DNA from: Novosphingobium sp. 18050
GTDB lineage: Bacteria; Pseudomonadota; Alphaproteobacteria; Sphingomonadales; Sphingomonadaceae
Assembly (NCBI RefSeq): GCF_902706195.1
Contig: NZ_CACSJO010000007.1
Coordinates: 122,890-186,889, forward strand
Direction: 5' to 3'
DNA length: 64,000 nt
In this document: positions 8,682-17,075 of the stretch, piece after piece
How the letters are laid out: each line of letters begins with the position of its first letter
Position numbering within the stretch: the stretch's first letter is position 1
Notes under the pieces: model-generated
Databases searched by the model: none
What the model was told of the DNA's origin: nothing
The model's input: only the letters and a program-made list of their open reading frames with translations
Program-made: the position numbers and the translations under genes

Positions 8682-9070
8682 CGGACACGCCCGACAGCTA
8701 TCCGCCGTTCGACATCCTGCGAGATGGGGAAGACAGCTATCGAATTTCCATCGCGCTGGCAGGCTTCCGTCCCGATGATATCGACATCGTCGCGCAGCAG
8801 AACTCGCTGATCGTTTCGGCCAACCGCAACGTGGACGAGGCAGAAGGCACATATCTCCATCGGGGCATTGCAACGCGCTCATTCGAACGCCGCTTCCAGC
8901 TGGCCGATTTTATCGAAGCTGGCAACGCGACCTTCGAAAACGGTCTGCTGACCATCGAACTTAGGCACGTGTTACCCGAGGCGATGAAGCCGCGGCGCAT
9001 CCAGATCGGCGGCCACGCTGCTAACGATCGGATCGAAGGGCCCGGCGACAGAGCACGGGACGCCGCCTGA
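8682..9070 (+). pseudogene. hsp20 3' part (alpha-crystallin domain), separated by IS
   Basis: Continues the hsp20 frame after the IS: YPPFDILRDGEDSYRISIALAGF, then DDIDIVAQQNSLIVSA, ATRSFERRFQLADFI and GLLTIEL. These are the alpha-crystallin strands of a class-A-type Hsp20, including the conserved G-x-L motif. The segment lacks a promoter and ribosome binding site of its own. Before insertion the protein would have been 158 residues, normal for the family. Its job would be ATP-independent holding of unfolding proteins. Confidence 0.85.
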
Positions 9071-9079
9071 CCTTACTCC

Positions 9080-9116
9080 GGCCTGCCAGCGCTGTCCCTT
9101 CGGGAACTGGCAGGCC
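9080..9116 (+). terminator. Hairpin terminator after hsp20
   Basis: 10-bp perfect stem GGCCTGCCAG/CTGGCAGGCC (9080-9089/9107-9116) with a nested TCCC/GGGA hairpin. It starts 10 bases after the hsp20 stop. The T tract is weak (ACCTTCCT). Confidence 0.6.
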
Positions 9117-9483
9117 ACCTTCCTAGGCATCGATATCTGATAGCTTAGTGGTTTGAACCATGCGGACCGAGTCCGCTTGGAACCGCACTGGGGATCCTGA
9201 GTTCGAAATCGGCTCGCCACGAAGATCGCTGAGAAACGCCAATGCAACCCTTTCCCTCTTCACCCTCGAATGAACGCCCCCGTCGAATTGAGCTGGACCG
9301 GTACCGGGCAATGTCAGCTGCGTGGGAGGCCCATCGCGCAATGATCAAGCGTGTGTGTGGAGGCTCGCGGTTAGTAGGGTCGGACCCGTATCGGCTCGAT
9401 AGCCGGTAATTTCCCGTATCCGCGCGCGCAACGGAACGAGAACAAGAACTGGGGTTTGTTCCAGGCATACGAAGGAGAGCGTA
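9117..9483. other. Gene-free region upstream of ku
   Basis: 367 bases with no supported gene. Near 9433 there is GGAAC followed after 15 bases by GGTT, a slightly short EcfG-like spacing. It could be a weak ku promoter, but I do not call it. Confidence 0.5.
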
Positions 9484-10404
9484 ATGGCTGCACGTCCCTA
9501 TTGGAAAGGCCAGATCCGCCTGGCGCTCGTTTCGATCCCCGTCGAAATCTATTCGGCAACCAAAAGCGGTGCGACGATCGCCTTCAATCAGATTCATGAA
9601 CCGTCCGGCCAGCGCATCAAATATGAAAAGGTCGTGCCAGGGATCGGGCCGGTTGACGTCGACGAGATTGTCAAAGGCTTCGAATATGCCAAAGGCGAAT
9701 ATGTGCTCCTTGATGAAAAGGAAATCGAGGGGGTCAAGCTCGAGAGCAAGAAGACGCTTGAGTTAACGCAGTTCGTCGACGCTCACGATGTCGACATGAT
9801 CTATTTTGAAAAGCCCTATTACGTAGTGCCGGCTGACGATCTGGCCGAAGAGGCGTTCATCGTGCTGCGTGAGGCGCTGAGACGCACCCGCAAGATCGGG
9901 CTCGGGCAACTTGCAATGCGCGGCCGCGAATACGTCGTCAGTATCAAGGCTTGCGGCCGTGGGATGGTCATGGAAACGCTGCGCTACGCCGACGAGGTCA
10001 ACAAGGCGACAAGCTACTTCCGAGAAATCGGGGACGCCGATCCTGACGAGGAGCTGCTCGATCTTGCGACAACGTTGATCGACAAAAAGACCGGCAAGTT
10101 CGATGCAAGCGATTTCCACGACCGCTATGCCGATGCGCTGAAGGAGCTGATCGAACGCAAGAAAAAGGGCAAGACGCTCAATATTGATGCGGACGACAAA
10201 GGCGCTGATCCGCGTGGTTCGAACGTCGTCGATCTGATGGCGGCACTCAAGAGTTCTCTCGGAGGGTCCGCTTCGTCCAAGGCAGCGGCCAAGAAACCGG
10301 CGCCCAAGACTGAAAAACAGGCCGGAAAAACGGCCAAACCGGCTGCCAAAAAGACGGTCGCAAAACCCCCGGCGAAGTCACCCCCCCGGAAGCGAGCTTC
10401 ATGA
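9484..10404 (+). CDS. ku: Non-homologous end joining protein Ku
   Basis: 306-residue bacterial Ku. It begins MAARPYWKGQIRLALVSIPVEIY, with the Ku core (about 1-215: beta-barrel ring that encircles DNA ends) and a C-terminal tail from about 250 rich in Lys, Ala and Pro (KPAPKTEKQAGKTAKPAAKK), as in Ku proteins that bind DNA through a basic tail. ATG 9484 follows GAAGGAGAG. It would dimerise on double-strand break ends and recruit LigD, encoded 1.6 kb downstream. The stop overlaps the next small gene. Confidence 0.97.
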   Translation: MAARPYWKGQIRLALVSIPVEIYSATKSGATIAFNQIHEPSGQRIKYEKVVPGIGPVDVDEIVKGFEYAKGEYVLLDEKEIEGVKLESKKTLELTQFVDAHDVDMIYFEKPYYVVPADDLAEEAFIVLREALRRTRKIGLGQLAMRGREYVVSIKACGRGMVMETLRYADEVNKATSYFREIGDADPDEELLDLATTLIDKKTGKFDASDFHDRYADALKELIERKKKGKTLNIDADDKGADPRGSNVVDLMAALKSSLGGSASSKAAAKKPAPKTEKQAGKTAKPAAKKTVAKPPAKSPPRKRAS

Positions 10405-10664
10405 TGGGTGAACATGAAAGCACTGCAAACTTGTTGCTCACTGATGATGACGCCGCTTTTGCTGAAGGCGCAATAACCTTGTGGGCCAACCTGCTCACCC
10501 TGATCGGCATGCATCTGCAAGAGACCGGCACCTCGCGTCAGGAGGTGCTCGACATGCTCACCATGCTTCATGAAACCAATGAGGAGACGGTCCGCTCGCC
10601 CCGCGCCCGGGCGGTCGCCTCGCGCCATCTAATGTCAGTCTACCGTGCGCTCGGCGAAGCCTGA
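10401..10664 (+). CDS. Small hypothetical protein coupled to ku
   Basis: 87-residue helical, acidic protein (e.g. EGAITLWANLLTLIGMHLQE, RQEVLDMLTMLHETNEET). ATG 10401 overlaps the ku stop (ATGA); a second ATG at 10404 could also serve. No signal peptide or clear membrane span. I do not recognise the family. Coupling to ku makes a link to end joining or stress repair possible but unproven. Confidence 0.65.
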   Translation: MMGEHESTANLLLTDDDAAFAEGAITLWANLLTLIGMHLQETGTSRQEVLDMLTMLHETNEETVRSPRARAVASRHLMSVYRALGEA

Positions 10665-10668
10665 CCGG

Positions 10669-10911
10669 TCAGGCATCGGGACCGAAGCGGCGGCGCTCCG
10701 GATCGCGGCGGCACCGGAAGTGGTGCCTAACACGGCCGTTGAAGAAAGTCCCGGCGGAAGAAGCCTGGCAGAAGGCTTCGAAAATGGCGGCTGGCACGTC
10801 TTCGTACAGGTACTTGCCCGTCTGGCGAAACGAGACCCACAGCGCCCCCCCCTCGTCATCGTAGCTGATCCGATCTATCATCGAGGAATGGTTGAACCGG
10901 TGTGCGCGCAT
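10669..10911 (-). CDS. KTSC-domain protein
   Basis: 80-residue protein with SSMIDRISYDDEGGALWVSF, GKYLYEDVP and ASSAGTFFNGRVRHHF. These match the KTSC domain pattern (sheet, Y-x-Y-x-x-VP, then A-S-x-G-x-FN). KTSC domains are small folds of unknown function, also found fused to lysyl-tRNA synthetases. Start M at 10911 is preferred, 10881 is an alternative; neither has a strong ribosome site. It lies opposite to the ku-ligD genes. The plus-strand frame over the same bases has no recognisable content. Confidence 0.7.
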   Translation of the reverse strand: MRAHRFNHSSMIDRISYDDEGGALWVSFRQTGKYLYEDVPAAIFEAFCQASSAGTFFNGRVRHHFRCRRDPERRRFGPDA

Positions 10912-11044
10912 ATCCTGTGGAGCGCGGATTTGCAGTTTGTGTTCCCTCGACCACGCCGCGGCAAATCTGCGGCGGATCAAAGCGAATGTATCGTGCTGGA
11001 ACGATCTCCGGTTCGCAGCTCGCTCAACCTGAGCCCAGCTTGAC

Positions 11045-11947
11045 GTGGCGCAGGTCAGCGATGAACAGCTGCGCGAAATGGCCCAGCATCGCGGCCTTAA
11101 ACTCGTCAAGTCACGCAGACGCAAACCTGGCACCGGTGACTTCGGCAAATTCGGATTGAGCGACGCGGCCGGAAACTCTCTTTTCGGTATTGCCGAAGGG
11201 GGGCTGACGGCCAGCGCGGAAGATATCCAGCACTATCTGCGGACCAGTGAACTGGGCACATGGAAGCAATCGGCGGACACCACGCCGGATCGCTCCTCTT
11301 CTCCGAAAACGCCTCGCACCGAGGCGAATGATGAGGAAACCCTGGGGCCGCGGCGCGCAAGGAAACGGGTATCTGGCAAGCAGGTCGTAACTCCTGTCCC
11401 GGCAAAGTCAGCGGCGCGTCAGCCGAAGGCCGAGCAGGTGACGCGGTCAACAGCCCAGCTGCGGATCGTTCCTAAACATGAACCAAAACTCAAGCCGAAG
11501 CCCGAACCAAAGCCCGAGCCGGTCCTAAGGATGCGCGCAGCAACCCCGGCCGATAGCGACGCGCTCTTTGGCCTGTTCAACCAGCTTGGCGACACGTCGG
11601 TCGATCGAAAGGATGTAGCTGGAAATCTGGACAAAGCGCGCAGGGCAAAGGCTGGAACCCTGGTCGCCGAGCTCGACGAAATCGTCGGCTGCTGCGGCTG
11701 GGCACTCATACCTACCCCCCATCGCGGAACGCTGGGCAGGCTCACCGTGCTGGTCGTTGACAAGCGATTCCGGCGACGCGGGATCGCGACGCAAATGTTG
11801 GCCGCGGCGCAGAAGGCATTGGAGAGGTCCGGTTGCCATCAGCTTGAAGTGATGAGCGACATCACGGTCAATAACAGCCACAATTTCTTTCGGTCGTTGG
11901 ACTTCGAGCAGACCAGCTACCGCTTCGTCCGGGCCATCGGCGGATAA
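11045..11947 (+). CDS. GNAT acetyltransferase with extra N-terminal domain, ku/ligD-linked
   Basis: 300-residue, three-part protein. Residues 1-65 form a small domain (LREMAQHRGLKLVKSRRRKP, GDFGKFGL, GLTASAEDIQHYL). Residues 66-160 are a low-complexity linker rich in Lys, Pro and Glu. Residues 162-300 are a GNAT fold with the acetyl-CoA loop in VVDKRFRRRGIATQML. No ATG fits, so GTG 11045 is used. The N-terminal basic helix (RGLKLVKSRRRK) could bind nucleic acid. Its position between ku and ligD hints at a repair-associated role. The acetyl acceptor is unknown. Confidence 0.75.
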   Translation: MAQVSDEQLREMAQHRGLKLVKSRRRKPGTGDFGKFGLSDAAGNSLFGIAEGGLTASAEDIQHYLRTSELGTWKQSADTTPDRSSSPKTPRTEANDEETLGPRRARKRVSGKQVVTPVPAKSAARQPKAEQVTRSTAQLRIVPKHEPKLKPKPEPKPEPVLRMRAATPADSDALFGLFNQLGDTSVDRKDVAGNLDKARRAKAGTLVAELDEIVGCCGWALIPTPHRGTLGRLTVLVVDKRFRRRGIATQMLAAAQKALERSGCHQLEVMSDITVNNSHNFFRSLDFEQTSYRFVRAIGG

Positions 11948-12006
11948 TTCGCTCTGGAACGAGTCCGGTCCCTTGGGATTTGCAATGAATATCGATCGGG
12001 ACAGCC

Positions 12007-14505
12007 ATGGCACGAGCTGCAAAAGCAAACCCTACTCCGGCGCAGGAGCGGCTCGCCAAATATCGCGAGAAACGCGATTTTGCGCGCACCGCCGAACCAT
12101 CGGGCGCAACCGAGCCGACGACCGGAAACGGATTTGTCGTGCAAAAGCATGCGGCATCGCGGCTTCACTACGACTTTCGACTTGAACTTGACGGCACGCT
12201 GGTCAGTTGGGCCGTGACCCGCGGACCGAGCATCAACCCGGACGACAAGCGTCTTGCGGTCCGCACCGAAGACCACCCGCTCGATTATGCCCGTTTCGAA
12301 GGCACGATCCCCAAAGGCGAATATGGCGGCGGGACCGTTATGCTTTGGGACAATGGCACCTGGGAATCGATTCCTGGCAAGAATCTAGGCGAAACCCTGC
12401 CAGAAGGACACCTCCACTTTATCCTGCATGGACGGCGGATGCAGGGTGAATGGATACTCTTTCGCCTAAAACCCCGCGGCAGGGAAAAAGGCGAGAATTG
12501 GATATTGCGTAAAGTACAGGACGCGTTTGCCGGTGGTTCGGACGACCTAATCGCCACCCACCTGACAAGCGTCGATACAGGGCGCACGATGGAGGAAATC
12601 ACCGCCGGCAAAGCGGTCGCCAAGCGCAAGACGCGTACCGCCGCCACCAAACCGATCCGGACCGCGCCGGCCCGTCGAAAAAGGGCCGGCATGATCCCCC
12701 CGTTCCAGCCGGTGCAGTTGGCCACGCTGGTGGATCATGTTCCAGTTGGCGACCGGTGGCTGCACGAGCTCAAATACGACGGTTACCGTACGCTCCTGGC
12801 GATCGGCGGCGGCGAGGGCCGCGCCTATACGCGCTCCGGACTCGACTGGTCGGACCGCTTCGCAGGGCTGATCGCCGAGGCCGTGAAACTCGATGCGGGC
12901 AGTGCCCTGATCGACGGGGAGGCGGTTGTCACTCTTCCAGATGGCCGTACCAGCTTTCAGGCCCTTCAGGCGGCGCTCAAGGGCCAACCCGGTGCAATCA
13001 ATTACTTCGCGTTCGATATTCTCGAACTCGATGGCGAGGACCTGACGCAGCTGCCGCTTACCGTGCGGAAGGAAAAGCTGGCCGCGCTGATTGGGGGCGG
13101 CCAAAGTCGCATTCGGTACTCGGACCACATCGTCGGCAATGGCGAGAACCTTCTCACCAGCTTCTGCGACGCTGGCTTGGAAGGCGTCATCTCGAAGCGG
13201 GCGGATGCGCGCTACTTTGGTTCGCGCAGCGGCAGTTGGGTCAAGACCAAGTGCATCCGCCGCCAGGAATTCGTCATCGTAGGCTGGACCCCGTCGGACA
13301 AGCAGCGTGGATTTCGCTCTCTCCTGCTCGGCGTCAACGAGAACGGCAAGCTGCGCTATGCGGGAAAGGCCGGTACCGGCTTCACTGACGACGAGATCGA
13401 GCGGCTGATGGAGCTCATGGCGCCGCTCCAGCGGCAGCAGCCGACTGTAGATGCGCCGCGAGCAGCGGTTCGCGGCGCCCACTGGATTGCACCGAAGCTT
13501 GTCGCCGAGATCGCCTATATCGAGTTCACCGATGAAGGCGTGCTGCGCCACCCGAGTTATCTGGGACTGCGCGAGGACAAAAAGCCCGAAGCTATCGTTC
13601 TCGAGACCGCGGCACCTGTGGCGGTGGTCACGGCGCCCGCCGCCGCCAGTGTGCGTATCAGCAACCGCGAACGAGTGATTTTCCCCGAGGGCAAACTGAC
13701 CAAGGGCCAACTGGCGGATTATTACGCGACAGTCGCGCCGATTATGCTCCCATGGGCAGGCAGCCGGCCGATCAGCCTGGTGCGCTGTCCGCAGGGCCGC
13801 GGCAAGAAATGCTTCTTCCAAAAACACGATGCCGGCAGCTTCGGCACCGACGTCAAGCAGATCGGCATCCGTGAAAAGGACGGGCATGACGAGCCCTACC
13901 TTTTCGTCGACGCTCCCACCGGCCTGCTCACCTGCGTTCAGATGGGCACGATCGAGTTTCACGGATGGGGTGCGCGGATCGAAGATGTCGAAAAGGCCGA
14001 CAGATTGGTGTTCGATCTCGATCCCGACGAAGGCCTCGACTTCAAGGACGTCGTGTCTGCGGCATTTCACCTTCAGGACCTGCTCGCCCAGATGGGCCTC
14101 GCTACCTTCCCAATGGTCACAGGCGGTAAGGGAGTTCACGTCATCGCGCCGCTCACCCCTTCTGCAGAATGGCCTCTGGTGAAAGACTTTGCACACCGCT
14201 TTGCCTTGGCCCTGGCGCAGTCAGAGCCTGATCGGTTCACCGCCGCCCTCGCGAAAGCCAAGCGCACCGGACGCATATTCATCGACTATCTGCGCAACCA
14301 GCGCGGCGCGACGGCGGTCATGCCTTACAGCGCCCGCAGCCGGGAATTTGCGCCAATCGCGGTGCCGGTTACCTGGGAGGAGCTTCGCGATCTCGACAAA
14401 CCCTCGCACTGGCATATCGGCGACAGCGCCGAGATGGTGAAGCGGGCCACGTCGAAGAATCTGGCCCATTGGGGCCGCGCGGACCAGGTTCTGCCGGAAA
14501 TTTGA
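12007..14505 (+). CDS. ligD: ATP-dependent DNA ligase LigD (phosphoesterase-ligase-polymerase)
   Basis: 832-residue multidomain enzyme in Pseudomonas-type order. The 3'-phosphoesterase domain is at about 35-185 (HAASRLHYDFRLELDG, IPKGEYGGGTVMLWD). The ATP-dependent ligase spans about 225-525, with the adenylated lysine in HELKYDGYR at K256. The archaeo-eukaryotic primase-like polymerase is at about 545-832, with metal-binding DLD near 670-672 (LVFDLDPDEG). It repairs double-strand breaks with Ku by trimming, filling and sealing ends. ATG 12007 is used. The family's full length is retained with no frameshift. Confidence 0.97.
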   Translation: MARAAKANPTPAQERLAKYREKRDFARTAEPSGATEPTTGNGFVVQKHAASRLHYDFRLELDGTLVSWAVTRGPSINPDDKRLAVRTEDHPLDYARFEGTIPKGEYGGGTVMLWDNGTWESIPGKNLGETLPEGHLHFILHGRRMQGEWILFRLKPRGREKGENWILRKVQDAFAGGSDDLIATHLTSVDTGRTMEEITAGKAVAKRKTRTAATKPIRTAPARRKRAGMIPPFQPVQLATLVDHVPVGDRWLHELKYDGYRTLLAIGGGEGRAYTRSGLDWSDRFAGLIAEAVKLDAGSALIDGEAVVTLPDGRTSFQALQAALKGQPGAINYFAFDILELDGEDLTQLPLTVRKEKLAALIGGGQSRIRYSDHIVGNGENLLTSFCDAGLEGVISKRADARYFGSRSGSWVKTKCIRRQEFVIVGWTPSDKQRGFRSLLLGVNENGKLRYAGKAGTGFTDDEIERLMELMAPLQRQQPTVDAPRAAVRGAHWIAPKLVAEIAYIEFTDEGVLRHPSYLGLREDKKPEAIVLETAAPVAVVTAPAAASVRISNRERVIFPEGKLTKGQLADYYATVAPIMLPWAGSRPISLVRCPQGRGKKCFFQKHDAGSFGTDVKQIGIREKDGHDEPYLFVDAPTGLLTCVQMGTIEFHGWGARIEDVEKADRLVFDLDPDEGLDFKDVVSAAFHLQDLLAQMGLATFPMVTGGKGVHVIAPLTPSAEWPLVKDFAHRFALALAQSEPDRFTAALAKAKRTGRIFIDYLRNQRGATAVMPYSARSREFAPIAVPVTWEELRDLDKPSHWHIGDSAEMVKRATSKNLAHWGRADQVLPEI

Positions 14506-14625
14506 AAAGGTCAGGGACGGAGAACGACCACTCGGCGCACGCCGGTCCTGCGCCACCCACCACGCCGGGACAATGTCACTATGATTTACGCGCTCCGGTG
14601 ATCCAGGTGACCGTAATAGGCGTCT

Positions 14626-14874
14626 TCAATCGTCACGATCACCAAGTGTGTCGTCAGGGTCCTCGACGTCCTCGTCAGGATCATCGTGAAGCAATGGATC
14701 GAGATCAAGTTCCGCGATAACTTCAAGCTTGCCGGCAGCTACGACGATCTCGTCCCCGTCCTCAAGCTCGACGATAGTCGTGTCAGATTCCTTGCCGACC
14801 TTGACGCCTACCACGTCGTCGCCGTCGATCTCGATTTCATCGCCGTCCGGTGTTTCAAATGTCGATACAGTCAT
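14626..14874 (-). CDS. Small very acidic hypothetical protein
   Basis: 82-residue protein: MTVSTFETPDGDEIEIDGDD, a beta-rich core (VVGVKVGKESDTTIVELEDGDEIVV), and a tail dominated by Asp and Glu (HDDPDEDVEDPDD). AAGGAG lies 11 bases before ATG 14874. Family not recognised; the acidic tail could bind cations or basic proteins. An EcfG-like promoter lies 30-60 bases upstream, so it is probably another general-stress gene. It converges on ligD. Confidence 0.6.
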   Translation of the reverse strand: MTVSTFETPDGDEIEIDGDDVVGVKVGKESDTTIVELEDGDEIVVAAGKLEVIAELDLDPLLHDDPDEDVEDPDDTLGDRDD

Positions 14875-14906
14875 GTTCGTTGGCGCTCCTTGGATTTCGC
14901 GTCTCG

Positions 14907-14931
14907 AACCCAATATCTCGGTCCTAGTTCC
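14907..14931 (-). promoter_or_regulatory. EcfG-like promoter of the acidic protein gene
   Basis: Minus strand: GGAAC (complement of 14927-14931), 16-base spacer, GGTT (complement of 14907-14910). The spacing is canonical and the -10 has one mismatch to CGTT. Confidence 0.5.
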
Positions 14932-15379
14932 CAAGCTTCTAGCGGGACGAACACGAGGCGCCCCGTCGGCTGGCGTAACTTGCCCCTGTGTCGAAGGTAT
15001 CGGTGAAACCTGAGTTGCTAGCACGCACGTGGCACTTGATGGTCGAGGACAACCTTATCGCCACTTTTGGCGCCTAAGATATCGTCAACCGGTTCGGCGG
15101 CGCAATGGAAATAGCGCAGATACCCGAGGCCGCCCACGACTGGCCCAACAAGGGTGCCCGATTTCGCCCCCCTCAAAATCAACCTTGGCAATCAAGACAG
15201 CATCGGCGATCGGCGATCGGACGCCGGCGGGGCGTTCTTCTTCTCCACGGCTGCCGCAACAGGCGCTTCTGCCGGCGAGTAGCGACGGCGCCTCACAGTT
15301 GACCGGAACTGAAAGGCATCTCGTGTGCTATATCTCCGTCAGGAGCTGCAGTGGCAGACGTCATATTTAGGAGACGATC
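14932..15379. other. Gene-poor region
   Basis: About 450 bases without a supported gene. A few codons near 15040 (LMVEDNLIAT) recall a response-regulator N-terminus but break at a stop. GGAAC at about 15304 is not followed by a GTT at the right distance. Confidence 0.4.
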
Positions 15380-15559
15380 ATGAGCATCAAGGGTGAAGCC
15401 AAGGAAGCAGCCGGATTCGTCAAGGAAGAATTGAACGAACACGGCAAGTCTCCCGAAAGCCAGAAGAAGGCCCAGGAAGGCCGCGACCTTCGGAACGAAG
15501 GCCGGGTCGAGGACGGCAAGCCGCCCAAGACCACCGAGCCGGGCACCGGCGCAAAGTAA
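15380..15559 (+). CDS. Small hydrophilic CsbD-like stress protein
   Basis: 59-residue protein starting MSIKGEAKEAAGFVKEELNE and continuing with a Lys/Glu/Gly-rich hydrophilic stretch. The amphipathic K-G-x-x-K-E-x-x-G repeat style resembles CsbD and related hydrophilins induced in general stress. ATG 15380 follows TAGGAGA. Similarity to CsbD is a composition-level judgement; the sequence lacks the full canonical CsbD motif. It forms its own transcription unit, closed by a strong terminator 9 bases after the stop. Confidence 0.65.
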   Translation: MSIKGEAKEAAGFVKEELNEHGKSPESQKKAQEGRDLRNEGRVEDGKPPKTTEPGTGAK

Positions 15560-15567
15560 ATCGAACC

Positions 15568-15595
15568 TACCCCCGCTCCGGCGGGGGTACTTATT
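15568..15595 (+). terminator. Terminator after the CsbD-like gene
   Basis: 9-bp perfect stem TACCCCCGC/GCGGGGGTA (15568-15576/15581-15589) with a four-base loop, followed by CTTATTT. Confidence 0.75.
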
Positions 15596-15645
15596 TGAGC
15601 GTACGCATTTTCGATTGCGCCCCCCCATCGAACATTTGTTTGGAC

Positions 15646-16491
15646 TCAGGCGGCGTGCTCGGTGCGGGCGTGGGCGATTTCCTCATCGGTGGGACGGCGG
15701 TCCACGCTCAATCTGTCCTGGTCCCACAATACCAGACCCAGCTTTTGGAACGCGGCAAGCCAGCCTTCCATCGGCCAGCGATCCCAGCGAACCCGGAAGA
15801 CATTCGCGTTGCGCACGATATCGTCCAGGTGCTGCAGTGGCGGCTCGACGCTGTCGTGATGCTGGTGGAAGGCTCCCGGCCCTCCCATGAATAGCAGCGG
15901 CAGCCCTGCCTCGCGCGCCCGGAACCCGAAATCGGTATCCTCGGCGCCGTAGCCGGTGAAGGCTTCGTCGAAACCGCCGAGGTCGAAGAAGCGTTCGCGG
16001 TGGATGCCGAAGACCAGCGACCAGAAAAGCCCGGCGTTCTCCACCTCTCGGATCCCTTGAGCGGGAAACCGACGCCCCGGGTGCCCTGACGAACGGCCCA
16101 GAAGCTCCGCCTCCTGCCAGTCCCCGCGCGCGTCCTCGGGCCCGAGATACCTGACCTGCGCACAGATCAGCGCGTCGTTCGCGGCGAGCGCATCCGCCAT
16201 CGCGTCCACCAGGCCGCGCATCGGGATACAGTCTACATCGAGGAACAGCAGGTAGTCTCCGCTTGCAGCCCGGGCAGCGGCATTGCGCGCGGCAGCCAGT
16301 GGCAGCCCGCCCCCATCCAGCCGCACCACGCGCGCCGGAAAAGGCAGGTCGCCGATGGTGGCGGGCGGATCGCTCCCCATGTCGACAACGACGAGTTCGA
16401 ACGGAGCGGCGGCGCTGCGCCGCAGTCCCTCGATCAGCTGCGCCAGATGGCCGGCACGGTTCTTGACGATCGTCAGCACGCTCAGTCTCAT
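15646..16491 (-). CDS. Family 2 glycosyltransferase
   Basis: 281-residue GT-A fold enzyme. SVLTIVKNRAGHL opens the nucleotide-binding fold. The DxD-type metal site is in YLLFLDVDCIP near residue 103. GGFDEAFTGYGAEDTDFGFR near residue 178 is the acceptor/catalytic ED region typical of GT2. No membrane span. It is the last gene of the minus-strand operon from katE and overlaps the upstream methyltransferase gene by 4 bases. Donor and acceptor are unknown; the context suggests a secreted or surface glycoconjugate. Confidence 0.85.
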   Translation of the reverse strand: MRLSVLTIVKNRAGHLAQLIEGLRRSAAAPFELVVVDMGSDPPATIGDLPFPARVVRLDGGGLPLAAARNAAARAASGDYLLFLDVDCIPMRGLVDAMADALAANDALICAQVRYLGPEDARGDWQEAELLGRSSGHPGRRFPAQGIREVENAGLFWSLVFGIHRERFFDLGGFDEAFTGYGAEDTDFGFRAREAGLPLLFMGGPGAFHQHHDSVEPPLQHLDDIVRNANVFRVRWDRWPMEGWLAAFQKLGLVLWDQDRLSVDRRPTDEEIAHARTEHAA

Positions 16492-17075
16492 GGCAGGCGG
16501 CGCCAGAGATCGAGCCGGTACTGCGCGGTACGCTCGGCTGTGACGACCGCGATCCTGCCGTTAAGGAAACCGTTGAGCTTTTCGACCGCCTCGTCCCCGC
16601 CTTGCGGGTAATCGGTTTCGCCCGTCCAGTGAGCCAGCAGGATGTCGCCGCCGGTTTCCACCTGCGAGGCGATCCAGGTGGCGGCGCGCCCGATGTCGCG
16701 GTCGTCCCAGTAATAGACGACCTCGGACAACACCACGAGGTCGAACGCGCGCGACGGTGCCTGTTGTGGGAACACCATGTTGGCGAACGACACCTGGTCC
16801 AGCGGCGCGCACCGCGCCCGCGCCGCCTTCAGCGCGGTGGCGCTGACGTCGATTGCCAGCAAGGCGCCGCAATGGGGCGCGAGGCCGGCGGTGAGCACGC
16901 CCTTGGCGCAGCCCACCTCGAACCCCTGCCGGTAGGCCCGTCCACGCAAAGCCTGCACCGTATGGGCGTACTTGCAGCGCTCATAGGCGCTGCTTTCGAG
17001 GTCCCAGGGATCTTCGGTGCCGCGAAACATGCTTTCGAAATAGTCGGCCGGGAGGCTGCCCGAGGGGCGGTTCAT
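16488..17075 (-). CDS. NodS-like SAM-dependent methyltransferase
   Basis: 195-residue class I methyltransferase. GFEVGCAKGVLTAGLAPHC near residue 50 is the SAM-binding motif I (E-x-G-C-x-x-G). VVLSEVVYYW near residue 110 is the motif IV region. NodS N-methylates chitooligosaccharide after deacetylation, so pairing with a PIG-L deacetylase fits an N-deacetylation then N-methylation sequence on an amino sugar (inference). ATG 17075 overlaps the PIG-L stop by 4 bases and its own stop overlaps the GT2 start. Confidence 0.8.
   Translation of the reverse strand: MNRPSGSLPADYFESMFRGTEDPWDLESSAYERCKYAHTVQALRGRAYRQGFEVGCAKGVLTAGLAPHCGALLAIDVSATALKAARARCAPLDQVSFANMVFPQQAPSRAFDLVVLSEVVYYWDDRDIGRAATWIASQVETGGDILLAHWTGETDYPQGGDEAVEKLNGFLNGRIAVVTAERTAQYRLDLWRRLP

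Noticed and set aside
9430..9460. EcfG-like element before ku
   Set aside because: GGAAC is present but the GGTT lies after 15 bases rather than 16-17; too weak to call.
10645..11043. Plus-strand frame of 132 codons overlapping the KTSC gene
   Set aside because: The minus strand has a convincing KTSC domain over the same bases; the plus frame has no recognisable content.
12547..14196. Long minus-strand open frame of 549 codons opposite ligD
   Set aside because: It is the antisense shadow of ligD in high-GC sequence; ligD shows all its domains and motifs on the plus strand.
15304..15330. EcfG-like element before the CsbD-like gene
   Set aside because: GGAAC has no GTT at the right distance.
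15029..15370. Frame of 113 codons with a short VEDN-like stretch nearby
   Set aside because: The response-regulator-like piece is under ten residues and ends at a stop; not enough for a pseudogene call.
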